A stretch of 64,000 nucleotides of DNA from Lysobacter sp. 5GHs7-4 (GCF_021284765.1 NZ_CP089924.1:700001-764000); one strand, 5' to 3'. Shown: positions 1 to 11,677, counted from the stretch's first letter. Program-made: numbers and translations. The notes: generated from the letters alone by a model not told the origin.

Positions 1-35
1 TGAGGCCGGTGGTTCGAGTCCTCCCAGACCCACCA
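1..35 (+). tRNA. tRNA-Ile (GAT), 3' part only
   Basis: The window opens inside a tRNA. The T arm (GGTTCGAGTCC), the 3' acceptor strand CAGACCC, discriminator A and encoded CCA end at position 35. An acceptor strand of this sequence fits tRNA-Ile, which directly precedes 23S rRNA in Xanthomonadaceae operons ordered 16S–tRNA-Ala–tRNA-Ile–23S–5S. The anticodon lies outside the window, so identity rests on the 3' half and position. Confidence 0.85.
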
Positions 36-120
36 CCTAAGTGGAAAGCGTCTCCGGAACGTCTGAATGATCTGCGCACACAACAAGATTTGAAGCGGTC
101 GGGCGCTGAAGCCCGCATCG

Positions 121-132
121 TGTTCTTTGAAA
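121..132 (+). promoter_or_regulatory. boxA-like antitermination site in the rRNA spacer
   Basis: TGTTCTTTGAAA lies about 155 bases before the 23S gene and resembles the rRNA boxA consensus TGCTCTTTAACA, where NusB/NusE load to protect rRNA transcription from Rho. The rest of the 36–287 spacer holds no gene that I can see. Confidence 0.55.
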
Positions 133-287
133 ACTGGGACGTAGCGAGCGTTTTGAGACGAATGTCCATGACGTGTCGTAGAGGCTAAGGCGAGTGCCGA
201 GAGGCACTTTATTAATTGAGTCGTTATATTCGAATTCGGGCTTTGTACCCCTGAATCCTGTGGCTCCAAGGCGACTTGGGGTTATAT

Positions 288-3164
<2,877 letters not shown>

Positions 3165-3348
3165 TATAACCTCAAGTTGCTTTGGTCTCCACGATTCGTC
3201 GGATGACATTCGACTCTGCTTCCATCAGAAGCTAAACTTCGCTACGTCCCAACTTATTCGCCAACGACGGGTACCATTCCGTCCGAAGCAACCCAACGAG
3301 AGCGTGTGCGCTGTTTCAGTCCAACGAAACCGGCGACCCTCCACCCTC

Positions 3349-3465
3349 TCCCTGGTGATAATAGCTGTGTGGAACCACCCGATCCCATCCCGAACTCGGA
3401 AGTGAAACGCACATGCGCCGATGGTAGTGTGGCCTAAGCCATGCAAGAGTAGGTCATCGCCAGGG
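3349..3465 (+). rRNA. 5S ribosomal RNA
   Basis: The sequence contains the conserved core CCCGAACTCGGAAGTGAAACG and the closing stem CCCTGG (3350–3355) / CCAGGG (3460–3465). The length of about 117 nt is normal. It lies about 185 bases after 23S, as expected for the last gene of the operon, and a terminator follows at once. Exact ends are approximate. Confidence 0.95.
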
Positions 3466-3475
3466 GCTTTATCCG

Positions 3476-3508
3476 AAGGCCGGTTCCCGAAAGGGGACCG
3501 GCCTTCTT
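3476..3508 (+). terminator. rRNA operon terminator
   Basis: AAGGCCGGTTCCC and GGGGACCGGCCTT form a 13-bp stem (one G–T pair) closed by a GAAA loop and followed by a T-rich stretch. It sits 11 bases after 5S and is a typical rho-independent terminator. Confidence 0.9.
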
Positions 3509-3617
3509 CTTTGCGCGCGCGAAACGTTAATGCCGGCCGCAGGCGAATCGCGCGGCGGGTGAGTTAATGCCGACGCGTTTCAAGATAATCCGCCCGCTCC
3601 AGGCCGCACCCCAGGCG

Positions 3618-3806
3618 TTCTGTGGGAGCGGCGCCAGCCGCGATCGCCATCGGGCCAATTGCGTCGCCACTTCATTGCCGCAATCGCGGCTCACGCCGCT
3701 CCCACAGAAAGCAGAAGGGCTGCCGTTGCTGGCGATCGCCATCGGGCAAACTGCGCCGCCGTTCCATTGCCGCGGTCGCGGCTTACGACGCTCCTACAGA
3801 GAGCAG
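3618..3806. repeat. GGAGCGGC palindromic repeats, cluster 1 (three copies)
   Basis: Three copies of a REP-like palindrome lie between the rRNA terminator and the dioxygenase gene. One is in TGTGGGAGCGGC…GCCGCGAT orientation (about 3620–3644). Two are inverted, ATCGCGGCT…GCCGCTCCCACAG (about 3682–3706) and GGTCGCGGCT…GACGCTCCTACAG (about 3775–3799). The same family recurs at 5205–5612 and 61078–61312. No protein-coding gene was found in 3509–3857. Confidence 0.8.
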
Positions 3807-3857
3807 GAGTTACGCCGGCGTAGGCGCAGAGCGCTTGCCCCAGCCCTGCGCAACGGC

Positions 3858-4607
3858 TTATCGCCCTGCCGCAGAATCCTTCGCGCGCAGGGTCACCACC
3901 AGCACGTCGCGATGGGCCGGCAGCGCCGGATCTTGCGCCGCCACCGCGGTGACGCCGTGGAAGACGCGGCTGTCGTCGACCAGGGCCGCGTCCAACGGCG
4001 CGGTCAGAGTGAAGCTGCCCAGCTCGCGGCCGTCCTGGGCATGGATCGAGGTGGTGCCGCTGAGGATGTTCTGGCGGTCGATCAGCAAGACCAGCACGTA
4101 ATCGACGCCGTCGCGGTGCACGCCTTCCGGTGTCGGTTCGCCGGCTTGATCGCTGCGGGCCTCGATCCGGAACTGGTGCACCTCGACGTGCCATCCGCTG
4201 ATCGCCGGCGCCAACGCGCCGTAGAAGTCGCGGCAGAAGCCGAGTATGCGCAGCAGGCTGTCGCTGTCGCCGACCCCGGGCAGAATGGGCTCGAACCAGC
4301 GCTCGATGTCGCCCTGCAGGACGTTGTAGTCCAGGCTCTGGTAATGCGGCTGATGCGCCTCGCGGCGCAGCGCGCCGCTGGCGTCGACGGAATAGACGGC
4401 GTATCGGCGTTTGCGATCGCGGCCGTGTCGGGCCAGGTAGGTGTCCGGTCCGAGGTCGTTCCAGCTGGCGGCGAACGCGGGCCAGTCGGCGAGCGGCTGC
4501 TCGCGCTCGAGCAGACCGCGCATGGTGTCGGCTTCGACGAAGCGGAAGCCGTCGTGCTGGAGTCCGGATTCGAGGTCGCGGACGGTATCGCTGACGCCGG
4601 AAGTCAT
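3858..4607 (-). CDS. 2OG-Fe(II) dioxygenase family protein (2OG-Fe_Oxy_2 type)
   Basis: A 249-residue protein of the PF10014-like family of Fe(II)/2-oxoglutarate dioxygenases, which includes free amino acid hydroxylases. The H-x-D…H iron triad is visible as H164 and D166 in GVHRDGVDY and H217 in RVFHGVT, and Arg233 in AHRDVLVVTL is the likely 2-oxoglutarate anchor. I chose the ATG at 4607 over an in-frame TTG seven codons upstream because AAGG precedes it. It is cytoplasmic, with no signal peptide. The substrate is unknown; a free hydrophobic amino acid is the family precedent. The gene stands alone between repeats and a MAPEG gene on the same strand. Confidence 0.8.
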   Translation of the reverse strand: MTSGVSDTVRDLESGLQHDGFRFVEADTMRGLLEREQPLADWPAFAASWNDLGPDTYLARHGRDRKRRYAVYSVDASGALRREAHQPHYQSLDYNVLQGDIERWFEPILPGVGDSDSLLRILGFCRDFYGALAPAISGWHVEVHQFRIEARSDQAGEPTPEGVHRDGVDYVLVLLIDRQNILSGTTSIHAQDGRELGSFTLTAPLDAALVDDSRVFHGVTAVAAQDPALPAHRDVLVVTLRAKDSAAGR

Positions 4608-4698
4608 TGCCTGGCCTTGATGGAGCAACGGTGCCGCCCGATCTGGCCTTGCGCCGGAATCGAAACGGGAAACGGCGGACCGCGTCCGCCGGAACGGT

Positions 4699-5109
4699 TC
4701 AGATCGGGGCGATCGCCGACGCCTTCAACGCCGCCAGCCCCAGCAATGCGATCACACAACCGTAGCCGACCACCCAGACCAGGCTGCGCAGGCCGTGCTT
4801 GTCGGCCAGGTAAAGCAGGCCGTGCAGGACACGTGCGATCACGAACACCAGCGCCAAGCTCGCTATCTGCGCGTGCGCGACGCCGGCCAGCTGCGCCATG
4901 ACCACGCCGGCCGCGAAGGGCGCGAAGGCTTCGAAGGCGTTGAGCTGGGCGGCGTTGGCGCGGATCGAGCGCGGATTGTCCTGTCGCGCCTGCCAGCCGC
5001 GCGGATCGCGGTTGTTGTAGCGCTGCCCGCTGGCCTTGGCGATCGATACCCACAGGTAGGGCAGCGCGGCGGCGAACAGCACGCACCAGTAAGCGAGGGC
5101 CAGGGTCAT
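4699..5109 (-). CDS. MAPEG family membrane protein
   Basis: A 136-residue inner-membrane protein with about four hydrophobic segments. The pattern NAFEAFAPFAAGV, a central R-N-N-R-D-P-R block and R-x-L-H-x-x-x-Y-L-A-D match the MAPEG family (membrane-associated eicosanoid/glutathione metabolism; bacterial members often called YecN-like). In bacteria the function is mostly unknown, with glutathione-dependent detoxification a guess. It is on the same strand as the dioxygenase gene, 91 bases away, so co-transcription is possible. Confidence 0.8.
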   Translation of the reverse strand: MTLALAYWCVLFAAALPYLWVSIAKASGQRYNNRDPRGWQARQDNPRSIRANAAQLNAFEAFAPFAAGVVMAQLAGVAHAQIASLALVFVIARVLHGLLYLADKHGLRSLVWVVGYGCVIALLGLAALKASAIAPI

Positions 5110-5204
5110 GTCGGGGTTCCGCGGCGAGGGATGGTGCAGAGCCTAGCGGAAAAGGCGAGGCTAGCGTGGAGTGGTTCGGCCGGGGTGGGAGTGGCGGCGC
5201 AGCC

Positions 5205-5612
5205 TGGCTGGTGCGGTCGCGGCCTGCGCCGCTCCTGCAAATGGTGGGTGTGGCGTGCGTTATGGGTCGGGACTCATCGCGGCTCACGCCGCTCCCACAG
5301 AGAGCAGGGCCGCTGCGCTTTGGCGTATAGACGCGATTGCGGAAGCGGCGGCGCCGCTTGATGGGCGCGGTCGCGGCTTACGCCGCTCCTACAAAGAGAG
5401 GCGTGGCGTGCGTTGCGGGTCGGGGGGCATCGCGGCTTACGCCGCTCCCACAGAAAGCAAGAGCTGCGGCGGCGTGGCGTAGGACGGGGTTGCGTGAGTG
5501 ACGGCGCTGCTTGATTGGCGCGGTCGCGACTTACGCCGCTCCTACAGGGGGCGGCGGAGCTTGCGTTGAGGTCTGGAGTTCATCGCGGCTCACGTCGCTC
5601 GCACAGAAAGCG
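5205..5612. repeat. Tandem array of GGAGCGGC palindromes, cluster 2 (six copies)
   Basis: Six copies, all in the same orientation (CGCGGCTTACGCCGCTCC-type), start near 5211, 5276, 5369, 5429, 5520 and 5582. Two subtypes alternate: GGTCGCGGC…GCTCCTACA and CATCGCGGC…GCTCCCACAG. Spacing alternates about 60–65 and 91–93 bp, and the DNA between copies is also related, so this is a composite unit of about 153 bp present three times in tandem. It fills the gap between the M28 peptidase and MAPEG genes (5110–5679), where I see no coding sequence. Confidence 0.85.
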
Positions 5613-5679
5613 GCGGAGCTTTGCGGTTCCGCGCGCTCGCGCCTCATCCGGAGGCGCGAGCGCGGGAAAGGCCGGCGGC

Positions 5680-7455
5680 TTACTTGCCGGCCGGCTGCAT
5701 CAGCTTGTCGTGCGCGGCGCGGAAGGCGTTGCCTTCGTACCAGTTCGGCCATTGCTCGTTGCCGGCCAGGGTCTTGCCCACGGCGTACAGCGCATCCAGG
5801 TCCTGGACCACGCCGTCCATCTTCCAGCCCGGGTCGAACTGGTCGGCGGGCTTGTGGTAACGCTGGTCGCGGTAGTCGCTGTTGGCCTTCTGCCCGGCGG
5901 CGGTGCCGCCGTCGATCAGGTCGTCGCCGCCCTTGGCGTACAGCGCGGGCACGCCGGCCTTGGCGAAGTTGAAGTGATCGGAGCGGAAGTAGAAGCCGTC
6001 TTCCGGCGTGGCCTCGGCGTGCAGGGTGCGGCCTTGCGCGGTGGCGACGGTCTTGAGGATGTCCTCCAGCTCGGAGCTGCCGTAGCCGATCACGGTCATG
6101 TCGCGCGCCTTGCCGATCACCGGCATCGCGTCGAGGTTGATCACCGCCACGGTCTTGTTCAAGGGCACGGTCGGATGGGCGACGTAGTACTTGGAGCCGA
6201 GCAGGCCGGATTCCTCCAGCGTCACCGCCACGAACAGCAGCGAACGCTCCGGCGGCGGGGTCTGCTTGGTGAAGGCTTCGGCGATCTCCAGGATGCCGGC
6301 CACGCCGGTGGCGTTGTCGATGGCGCCGTTGTAGATCGTGTCCGCGGCCGCGGCCTTAGCGTCGGCGCCGTGGCCCTCATGCCCACCCTTGTCGGCGTGG
6401 TCGCCCAGGTGGTCCCAGTGCGCCATGTAGACGATCGCTTCGTCCGGGCGCTTGGCGCCGTCCAGGCGCGCGATCACGTTGCGCGAGGACTTCTGGCTGA
6501 TCGCGCTCTTGAGGTCGATCGAGGCCTTGGCCTGCAGCGGGATCGCCTTGAAGCCGGGCTTGCCGGCGGCCTTGTACAGCGCGTCCAGATCCTGGCCGAG
6601 GTCGCCCAGCAGCTTGCGCGCGGCGTCGCCGGTGATCCAGCCCTGCACCGGCAGGCGCGGTTCCGGATCGTCCTTGGCCGGCAGATCGAACTGCGCGCCC
6701 GACCAGGAATTCTTGACCACGTCCCAACCGTAGGACGCGCCCTCGCTGTCGTGGATGATCAGCGCCGCGGCGGCGCCCTGACGCGCGGCCTCTTCGAACT
6801 TGTAGGTCCAGCGGCCGTAGTAGGTCATCCGCTTGCCTTCGAACAGCTTCGCGTCCTGGTTATGGAAGCCCGGATCGTTGACGAACATCACCACCGTCTT
6901 GCCCTTCACGTCGACGCCGGCGTAGTCGTTCCAGTTCTGCTCCGGCGCGTTGACGCCGTAGCCGACGAACACCAGGTCGCTGGCGTCCACTTTCACTTCC
7001 GCCTGGCCGGTGCGCGTGCCCACCACCATGTCGCTGCCGAACTTTAGCTCGCGCGCCTGTCCCTTGACGTCGAGCTTGAGCGAGGTGGATTCGTCGGCCG
7101 TGGTCTCGACCATCGGCACGGTCTGGAAGTAGCTGTCGCCGTTGCCCGGCTTCAGGCCCAGGCGCTTGAACTGCGCTTCCAGGTACTGCACGGTTTTCTC
7201 TTCGCCGTCGCTGCCGGGCGCGCGGCCGCCGAACTCGTCGGAGGCCAGGGTTTTGACGTGCTCGGCGAAATCGGCGGCATTGATGGCCGCGTCGAAGGCA
7301 TGGCCGGAGGCGGCGGGCGCAGCGGCTTGCGGCGCGGCGGCCGCGGGCGTTTCGGCGGGCTTGCTGCAGGCGGTGGCGACCAGCGCGGCGGCTAGCACCG
7401 TGCCGGCGCCCACCCAGGGCGCGGCGTGTAGCGGTGTACGGGGCGTGCGGGACAT
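5680..7455 (-). CDS. M28 family zinc metallopeptidase, lipoprotein
   Basis: A 591-residue secreted aminopeptidase-type enzyme. The N-terminus ends in a lipobox-like ATAC with Cys30, followed by an Ala/Pro linker, so it is probably membrane-anchored and exposed in the periplasm or outside. A PA (protease-associated) insert lies at about residues 140–270, and the M28 catalytic domain follows. Metal ligands and catalytic residues are visible in AHWDHLG, GAIDNATG, VTLEESG, INLDAM and FRSDHFNF. The family removes N-terminal residues from peptides using two zinc ions. It is monocistronic as far as can be seen, ending next to the repeat array. Confidence 0.92.
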   Translation of the reverse strand: MSRTPRTPLHAAPWVGAGTVLAAALVATACSKPAETPAAAAPQAAAPAASGHAFDAAINAADFAEHVKTLASDEFGGRAPGSDGEEKTVQYLEAQFKRLGLKPGNGDSYFQTVPMVETTADESTSLKLDVKGQARELKFGSDMVVGTRTGQAEVKVDASDLVFVGYGVNAPEQNWNDYAGVDVKGKTVVMFVNDPGFHNQDAKLFEGKRMTYYGRWTYKFEEAARQGAAAALIIHDSEGASYGWDVVKNSWSGAQFDLPAKDDPEPRLPVQGWITGDAARKLLGDLGQDLDALYKAAGKPGFKAIPLQAKASIDLKSAISQKSSRNVIARLDGAKRPDEAIVYMAHWDHLGDHADKGGHEGHGADAKAAAADTIYNGAIDNATGVAGILEIAEAFTKQTPPPERSLLFVAVTLEESGLLGSKYYVAHPTVPLNKTVAVINLDAMPVIGKARDMTVIGYGSSELEDILKTVATAQGRTLHAEATPEDGFYFRSDHFNFAKAGVPALYAKGGDDLIDGGTAAGQKANSDYRDQRYHKPADQFDPGWKMDGVVQDLDALYAVGKTLAGNEQWPNWYEGNAFRAAHDKLMQPAGK

Positions 7456-7567
7456 GGCAACTCCGGGACGGCCGACATCGGCGGAATCCCCATTCTATGT
7501 CCCGCTGCGGCCGCGGACCTGACCGCGATCGTGAATGCGCGCTCAGGTCCGGGCCGTTCAGGCCGGC

Positions 7568-8239
7568 TTACTTGCTCGGCGGCGTATCGGTCGAATAGCG
7601 CACGGCGGTGGCGCCGGTGACCGGGCCGATCTTGGCGCTGGAATGCACGTACAGGTCCACCGCGTGCTTGAACACCAGCGCGCCGTCGACCTGCGCGTTG
7701 GGTCCGATGATCACGCGCGGATTGCGGCGATTGCTGGAAAACAGCTGGAAGTTCGGCTTGTCGTAGGTGATGCCGCCCTTGACGTGCGAGCCGGCGCCGA
7801 CGGTGAGGTCGCCGTTGACCGTGTTGATGCTCTGGCCGATGTCGGTGTCGACCAGGCCGATCGAGCCGTTCACGGTCTCGACGCCGCCGCGCACATTGCC
7901 GCCGCGATCGACGAAGATGCTGCCGTTCACGGTCTCCAGGCCCGAGCTCAGGCTGACGTTGTGGGCCACGCGGATGCTGCCGTTGACGGTTTCCAGGCCG
8001 CCGGCCTGGACCTGCTCGGCGACGGTGATGCCGCCGTTGACGGTCTCGGCGTTCTTGAGGCGGGCGCCGGCGCCGATGCGGATGCTGCCGTTGACGGTTT
8101 CCACGTTGCCGACGGTCTGGCCGGCCTCGACGTTGATGCTGCCGTTGACCTTGTCGATGTCCTGATTGGCGGCGAATACCGGCGCGGCCGCTACGGACAG
8201 GGCCAGCGAGAGAGCGAGGGCGAAGCGGTTACGGGTCAT
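7568..8239 (-). CDS. Secreted VNGSI-repeat protein, predicted beta-solenoid
   Basis: A 223-residue protein with a signal peptide (about residues 1–23, ending VFA-A). It then has seven units of 18–19 residues, each carrying VNG[SGD][IL] (ETVNGSI, ETVNGGI, NTVNGDL and so on), followed by a non-repetitive end with two more solenoid-like stretches (IIGPNAQVDGALVF, VHSSAKIGPV). The spacing and the Asn-Gly turns fit a beta-helix, like bactofilin-type or left-handed-helix polymer proteins. The start at 8239 has GAGGA upstream; the longer open frame runs into the divergent promoter region. It is divergent from gpmI with a 197-bp shared region. Function is unknown. Confidence 0.75.
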   Translation of the reverse strand: MTRNRFALALSLALSVAAAPVFAANQDIDKVNGSINVEAGQTVGNVETVNGSIRIGAGARLKNAETVNGGITVAEQVQAGGLETVNGSIRVAHNVSLSSGLETVNGSIFVDRGGNVRGGVETVNGSIGLVDTDIGQSINTVNGDLTVGAGSHVKGGITYDKPNFQLFSSNRRNPRVIIGPNAQVDGALVFKHAVDLYVHSSAKIGPVTGATAVRYSTDTPPSK

Positions 8240-8436
8240 GAGCGGTGTCCTCGGGAGTTCCCGTCGGGTGGGTTCATACAGTCTGATGCACTGGGCATGG
8301 CACAGGTTTAAGGCATCGCGCGCGGATTCGGCGCGTGTCCTTCGTAATGCCGCCGTGGCCGGCTCCGCTACAATCCCGGGCAACCGCAACGCCGGCTCCG
8401 ATCCCCCGTGCCGGCCTATTCATTAGGAAACGCGAC

Positions 8437-9990
8437 GTGCCATCCCCCTCCGCGCGCCCCCACCCCGTGGTCCTGCTGATCCTGGATGGCTGGGGCCATC
8501 GCGAGGAAACCGCCGACAACGCCCTGGCCCAGGCCGAGCTGCCGCAGTGGCGCGCCCTGCTGGCCAGCGAGCCGCACACCCTGATCCATACCGAAGGCCG
8601 CCACGTCGGCCTGCCGGACGGGCAGATGGGCAATTCCGAGGTCGGCCACATGAACCTCGGCGCCGGCCGCATCGTCTACCAGGACTTGACCCGCATCGAC
8701 GCCGCGATCGAGGACGGCAGCTTCTACGCCAACGCCGAGCTGCGCGCGGCCTGCACCGCGGCCCAGTCCGCCGGCGGCACCTTGCACGTGATGGGCCTGC
8801 TTTCGCCCGGCGGCGTGCACAGCCACGAGCAGCACATCTTCGCGATGCTGGAACTGGCGCGCCGCGAGGGCGTGGCGCGCGTCGCCGTGCATGCCTTCCT
8901 CGACGGCCGCGACATGCCGCCCAAGTCCGCCGCGCCCAGCCTGGCGCGCCTGCAGGAGGTCTGCGACCGCGTCGGCAACGCGCATATCGCCTCGGTCAGC
9001 GGCCGCTACTACGCCATGGACCGCGACCAGCGCTGGGACCGCCAGCGCCGTGCCTGGGACGCGATCGTCGAAGCGCGCAGCGACCACCACGCCAGCGACG
9101 CCCAGGCCGCGCTGGCGCAGGCCTACGAGCGCGGCGAAACCGACGAGTTCGTCGCGCCGACCGTGCTGGACGGCGCGCAGGCCATGCGCGACGGCGACGC
9201 GGTGGTGTTCATGAATTTCCGCGCCGACCGCGCGCGCCAGCTCACCGCCGCCTTCGTCGATCCGGCGTTCGCCGGCTACGAGCTGCGCCAGCCGCGTTTG
9301 TCGCGCTTCGTCTGCCTCACCGAGTACGACGCCAAGCTGCCGGCGCCGGTCGCCTACGCGCCCGACGATCTACGCAATACGCTGGGCGAGCTGCTGGCGC
9401 AGCACGGCCTCACCCAGCTGCGCATCGCCGAGACCGAGAAGTACGCGCACGTGACCTTCTTCTTCAGTGGCGGCCGCGAAGATCCCTACGAAGGCGAGAC
9501 CCGCATTCTGGTGCCCAGTCCCAAGGTCGCCACCTACGACCTGCAGCCGGAAATGAGCTGTCCGGAAGTCACCGCGAAGCTGGTCGAGGCGATCCGCTCC
9601 GGCAGCATCGACGTGGCGGTGTGCAACATCGCCAACCCCGACATGGTCGGCCACACCGGCGATTTGAACGCCGCGATCCAGGCCGCGCAGGCCGTGGACG
9701 TGGCGATCGGCGCGATCGCCCAGGCCGTGCGCGACACGGGCGGCGCCCTGCTGATCACCGCCGACCACGGCAACCTGGAAATGATGCGCGACCCGGCCAC
9801 CGGCCAGCCGCACACCGCCCACACCGTCGGCCCGGTGCCGCTGGTGTACCTCGGCCCGCGCCGCGCCCGACTGCGCAGCGGCGGCGCCCTGCGCGACGTC
9901 GCGCCGACCATGCTCGACCTGCTCGGCTTGCCGCAGCCGGCCGAGATGAGCGGACACAGCCTGCTGATCGAAGGCGGATCGGTCGCCTGA
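8437..9990 (+). CDS. gpmI: 2,3-bisphosphoglycerate-independent phosphoglycerate mutase
   Basis: This enzyme interconverts 3- and 2-phosphoglycerate in glycolysis/gluconeogenesis using two Mn ions and a phosphoserine intermediate. Visible motifs are LILDGWG at the N-terminus, MGNSEVGHMNLGAGR with the nucleophilic Ser, HAFLDGRDMPPKSA, ITADHGNLEMM and HTAHTVGPVPLVY. I place the start at GTG 8437 (517 residues, normal for the family) because AGGAAA lies just upstream and the longer frame adds an unrelated extension. A TACAAT element at 8369–8374 may be the −10 box. Its stop overlaps the envC start by one base, indicating coupled translation. Confidence 0.95.
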   Translation: MPSPSARPHPVVLLILDGWGHREETADNALAQAELPQWRALLASEPHTLIHTEGRHVGLPDGQMGNSEVGHMNLGAGRIVYQDLTRIDAAIEDGSFYANAELRAACTAAQSAGGTLHVMGLLSPGGVHSHEQHIFAMLELARREGVARVAVHAFLDGRDMPPKSAAPSLARLQEVCDRVGNAHIASVSGRYYAMDRDQRWDRQRRAWDAIVEARSDHHASDAQAALAQAYERGETDEFVAPTVLDGAQAMRDGDAVVFMNFRADRARQLTAAFVDPAFAGYELRQPRLSRFVCLTEYDAKLPAPVAYAPDDLRNTLGELLAQHGLTQLRIAETEKYAHVTFFFSGGREDPYEGETRILVPSPKVATYDLQPEMSCPEVTAKLVEAIRSGSIDVAVCNIANPDMVGHTGDLNAAIQAAQAVDVAIGAIAQAVRDTGGALLITADHGNLEMMRDPATGQPHTAHTVGPVPLVYLGPRRARLRSGGALRDVAPTMLDLLGLPQPAEMSGHSLLIEGGSVA

Positions 9991-11219
9991 TGCGGTCCGT
10001 GCGCGCGTTCGCGATCGCACTGCTGCTGTCGCTGCTGGCCTGTGCGCCGGCTGCGGCGCAGAACAGCAGCCGCGATGCCGAACGCAAGCTCGAGCGCATC
10101 AAGAGCGAGCTCAAATCGGTCGCCGACGAACGCCGCAAACTGGAAGGCCAACGCGGCGCCGCCTCGCGCGAGTTGCGCGAGGCCGACGAAAAAGTCGGCC
10201 AGACCAACCGCGGCCTGCGCGAGACCGAGCAGCGCCTGGCGCGCGAGCAGTCCTCGCTGGCGGCCCTGCAACAGCGGCGCGACAGTTTGAACGCCACCTT
10301 GGGCGCCAAGCGCGAGGAACTGGCGCGACTGCTGCGCGCCGCCTACACCCAGGGCGGCGACGCGCCGCTGAAAGTGATGCTGGCGCAGGACAAGGTCGCC
10401 GACGCCAACCGCATGCTGGCGTATCACGGCTACGTGCAGCGCGACCGTGCGCGCCGCATCGCGCAGCTGCGCACCGAGCTGAGCGAACTCGACGCGGTCG
10501 AACGCGACATCGTCACGCGTCGCGCCGAACTGGACAGCTCGCGCAAGCAGCAGCGCGCGCAGCTGGGGCAACTGCAGAACGACCGCCAAAGCCGCGCGGC
10601 GCTGGTCGACCAGATCAACCGCAAGTACCAGGACCGCAGCAGCCGCGAACGCGCCCTGGGCCGCGACGCCAAGGGCCTGGAAGACCTGCTGAAAAAGCTG
10701 CGCCAGGCCGCCGCGCGCGAAGCGCAGCGCAAGGCCGCCGCTGCCGCGCGGGCCGCCCGCGAAGCGCAGAACAGCGCCAAGCCCGCCGGCGGCGCCTCGG
10801 TGCGCAAGCCGGTGGCCGTGGCCAGCGCCGCGCCGTTGCAGGTCGGCGGCCTGGGCTGGCCGGTCTCGGGCGCGTTGCTGGCCGGCTACGGCGGCACCAT
10901 GCCGGACGGGCGCGGCAGCGAAGGCCTGCTGATCGGCGCCAGCGCCGGCGCCACGGTCAAGGCGGTCGGCGACGGTCAGGTCGTGTACGCCGAGTGGATG
11001 ACCGGCTACGGCCTGCTGCTGATCGTCGATCACGGCAACGGCTACATGAGTTTGTACGCGCACAACGACGCCCTGCTGCGCAACGTCGGCGACCGCGTCA
11101 AACGCGGCGACCCGGTCGCCACCGTCGGCAGTTCCGGCGGCAACGGCCGCCCGGCGCTGTACTTCGAGCTGCGCCGCAACGGCCAGCCGGTGAACCCCGC
11201 GACCTGGCTGCGGCGCTGA
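9990..11219 (+). CDS. envC: Murein hydrolase activator EnvC
   Basis: A 409-residue periplasmic protein with a signal peptide (about 1–24), a long charged coiled coil (about 25–255) and a C-terminal LytM/M23-like domain (about 285–405). The LytM zinc ligands are lost: SEGLLIGAS stands where H-x-G-x-D is expected, and YFELR replaces HFELR. That is also true of E. coli EnvC, which activates amidases AmiA/AmiB rather than cutting peptidoglycan. The stretch DHGNGYMSLYAHN and the end GGNGRPALYFELRRNGQPVNPATWL match EnvC closely. It shares the TGATG junction with gpmI; a gpmI–envC–ctpA order is common in proteobacteria. Confidence 0.93.
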   Translation: MRSVRAFAIALLLSLLACAPAAAQNSSRDAERKLERIKSELKSVADERRKLEGQRGAASRELREADEKVGQTNRGLRETEQRLAREQSSLAALQQRRDSLNATLGAKREELARLLRAAYTQGGDAPLKVMLAQDKVADANRMLAYHGYVQRDRARRIAQLRTELSELDAVERDIVTRRAELDSSRKQQRAQLGQLQNDRQSRAALVDQINRKYQDRSSRERALGRDAKGLEDLLKKLRQAAAREAQRKAAAAARAAREAQNSAKPAGGASVRKPVAVASAAPLQVGGLGWPVSGALLAGYGGTMPDGRGSEGLLIGASAGATVKAVGDGQVVYAEWMTGYGLLLIVDHGNGYMSLYAHNDALLRNVGDRVKRGDPVATVGSSGGNGRPALYFELRRNGQPVNPATWLRR

Positions 11220-11319
11220 GGCGGCGCAGGCCGAGGCTGCGACGAAGGCGGTCGCGCGGTCGAGGCGTGTGAGATCGCTGGCCATCGTGCGGCAACGGCG
11301 CTCGTCTGCCCGCGCCATC

Positions 11320-11438
11320 ACCCGACACCGTCATTCCGGCGAACGCCGGAACCCACTGCTTTGGGAGCATGCGACCCGGGTACGTCGGAGCGAAAGTCAA
11401 AATGGGTTCCGGCTTTCGCCGGAATGACGGTGTTGGGT
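11320..11438. repeat. GTCATTCC element with 36-bp terminal inverted repeats
   Basis: Arms at 11320–11355 and 11403–11438 are inverted copies with two mismatches, each containing its own CCGGCGAA…GCCGG hairpin, around a centre of about 47 bp. It is a small non-coding palindromic element in the 458-bp gap between envC and ctpA. No ORF with coding character was seen elsewhere in that gap. Related elements are at 48907–49054, 53268–53304 and 63077–63108. Confidence 0.85.
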
Positions 11439-11677
11439 CGCGGGATAGGGTCAAGACACGTCGCGTCGGTGGCGGGCAGCGGGTCGTGAGGGCCGGGCGA
11501 TTTCGGCCGCCGGGCGGCCTGCCGGGAGCGACGCCCTACCGCGCCTGAATCCGCGCTCGATCCGTTAACGAAAGCTTCCCGCCGCCCTGCCTAACGTGTT
11601 CCTATTCCAGCCACGCACGGCGAGCGAACCCCGCCCGCGTCGCGCGGTCCAACCGGTATCCGTTTCGGAGTTCCTGC

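Noticed and set aside
5205..5612. Regularly spaced repeats considered as a CRISPR array
   Set aside because: The repeats are imperfect palindromes of two subtypes, the spacers are long and related to each other, and no cas genes are near.
8335..8436. A 34-residue N-terminal extension of GpmI
   Set aside because: It overlaps the promoter region, is unlike the family, and GTG 8437 has a ribosome site at the expected place.
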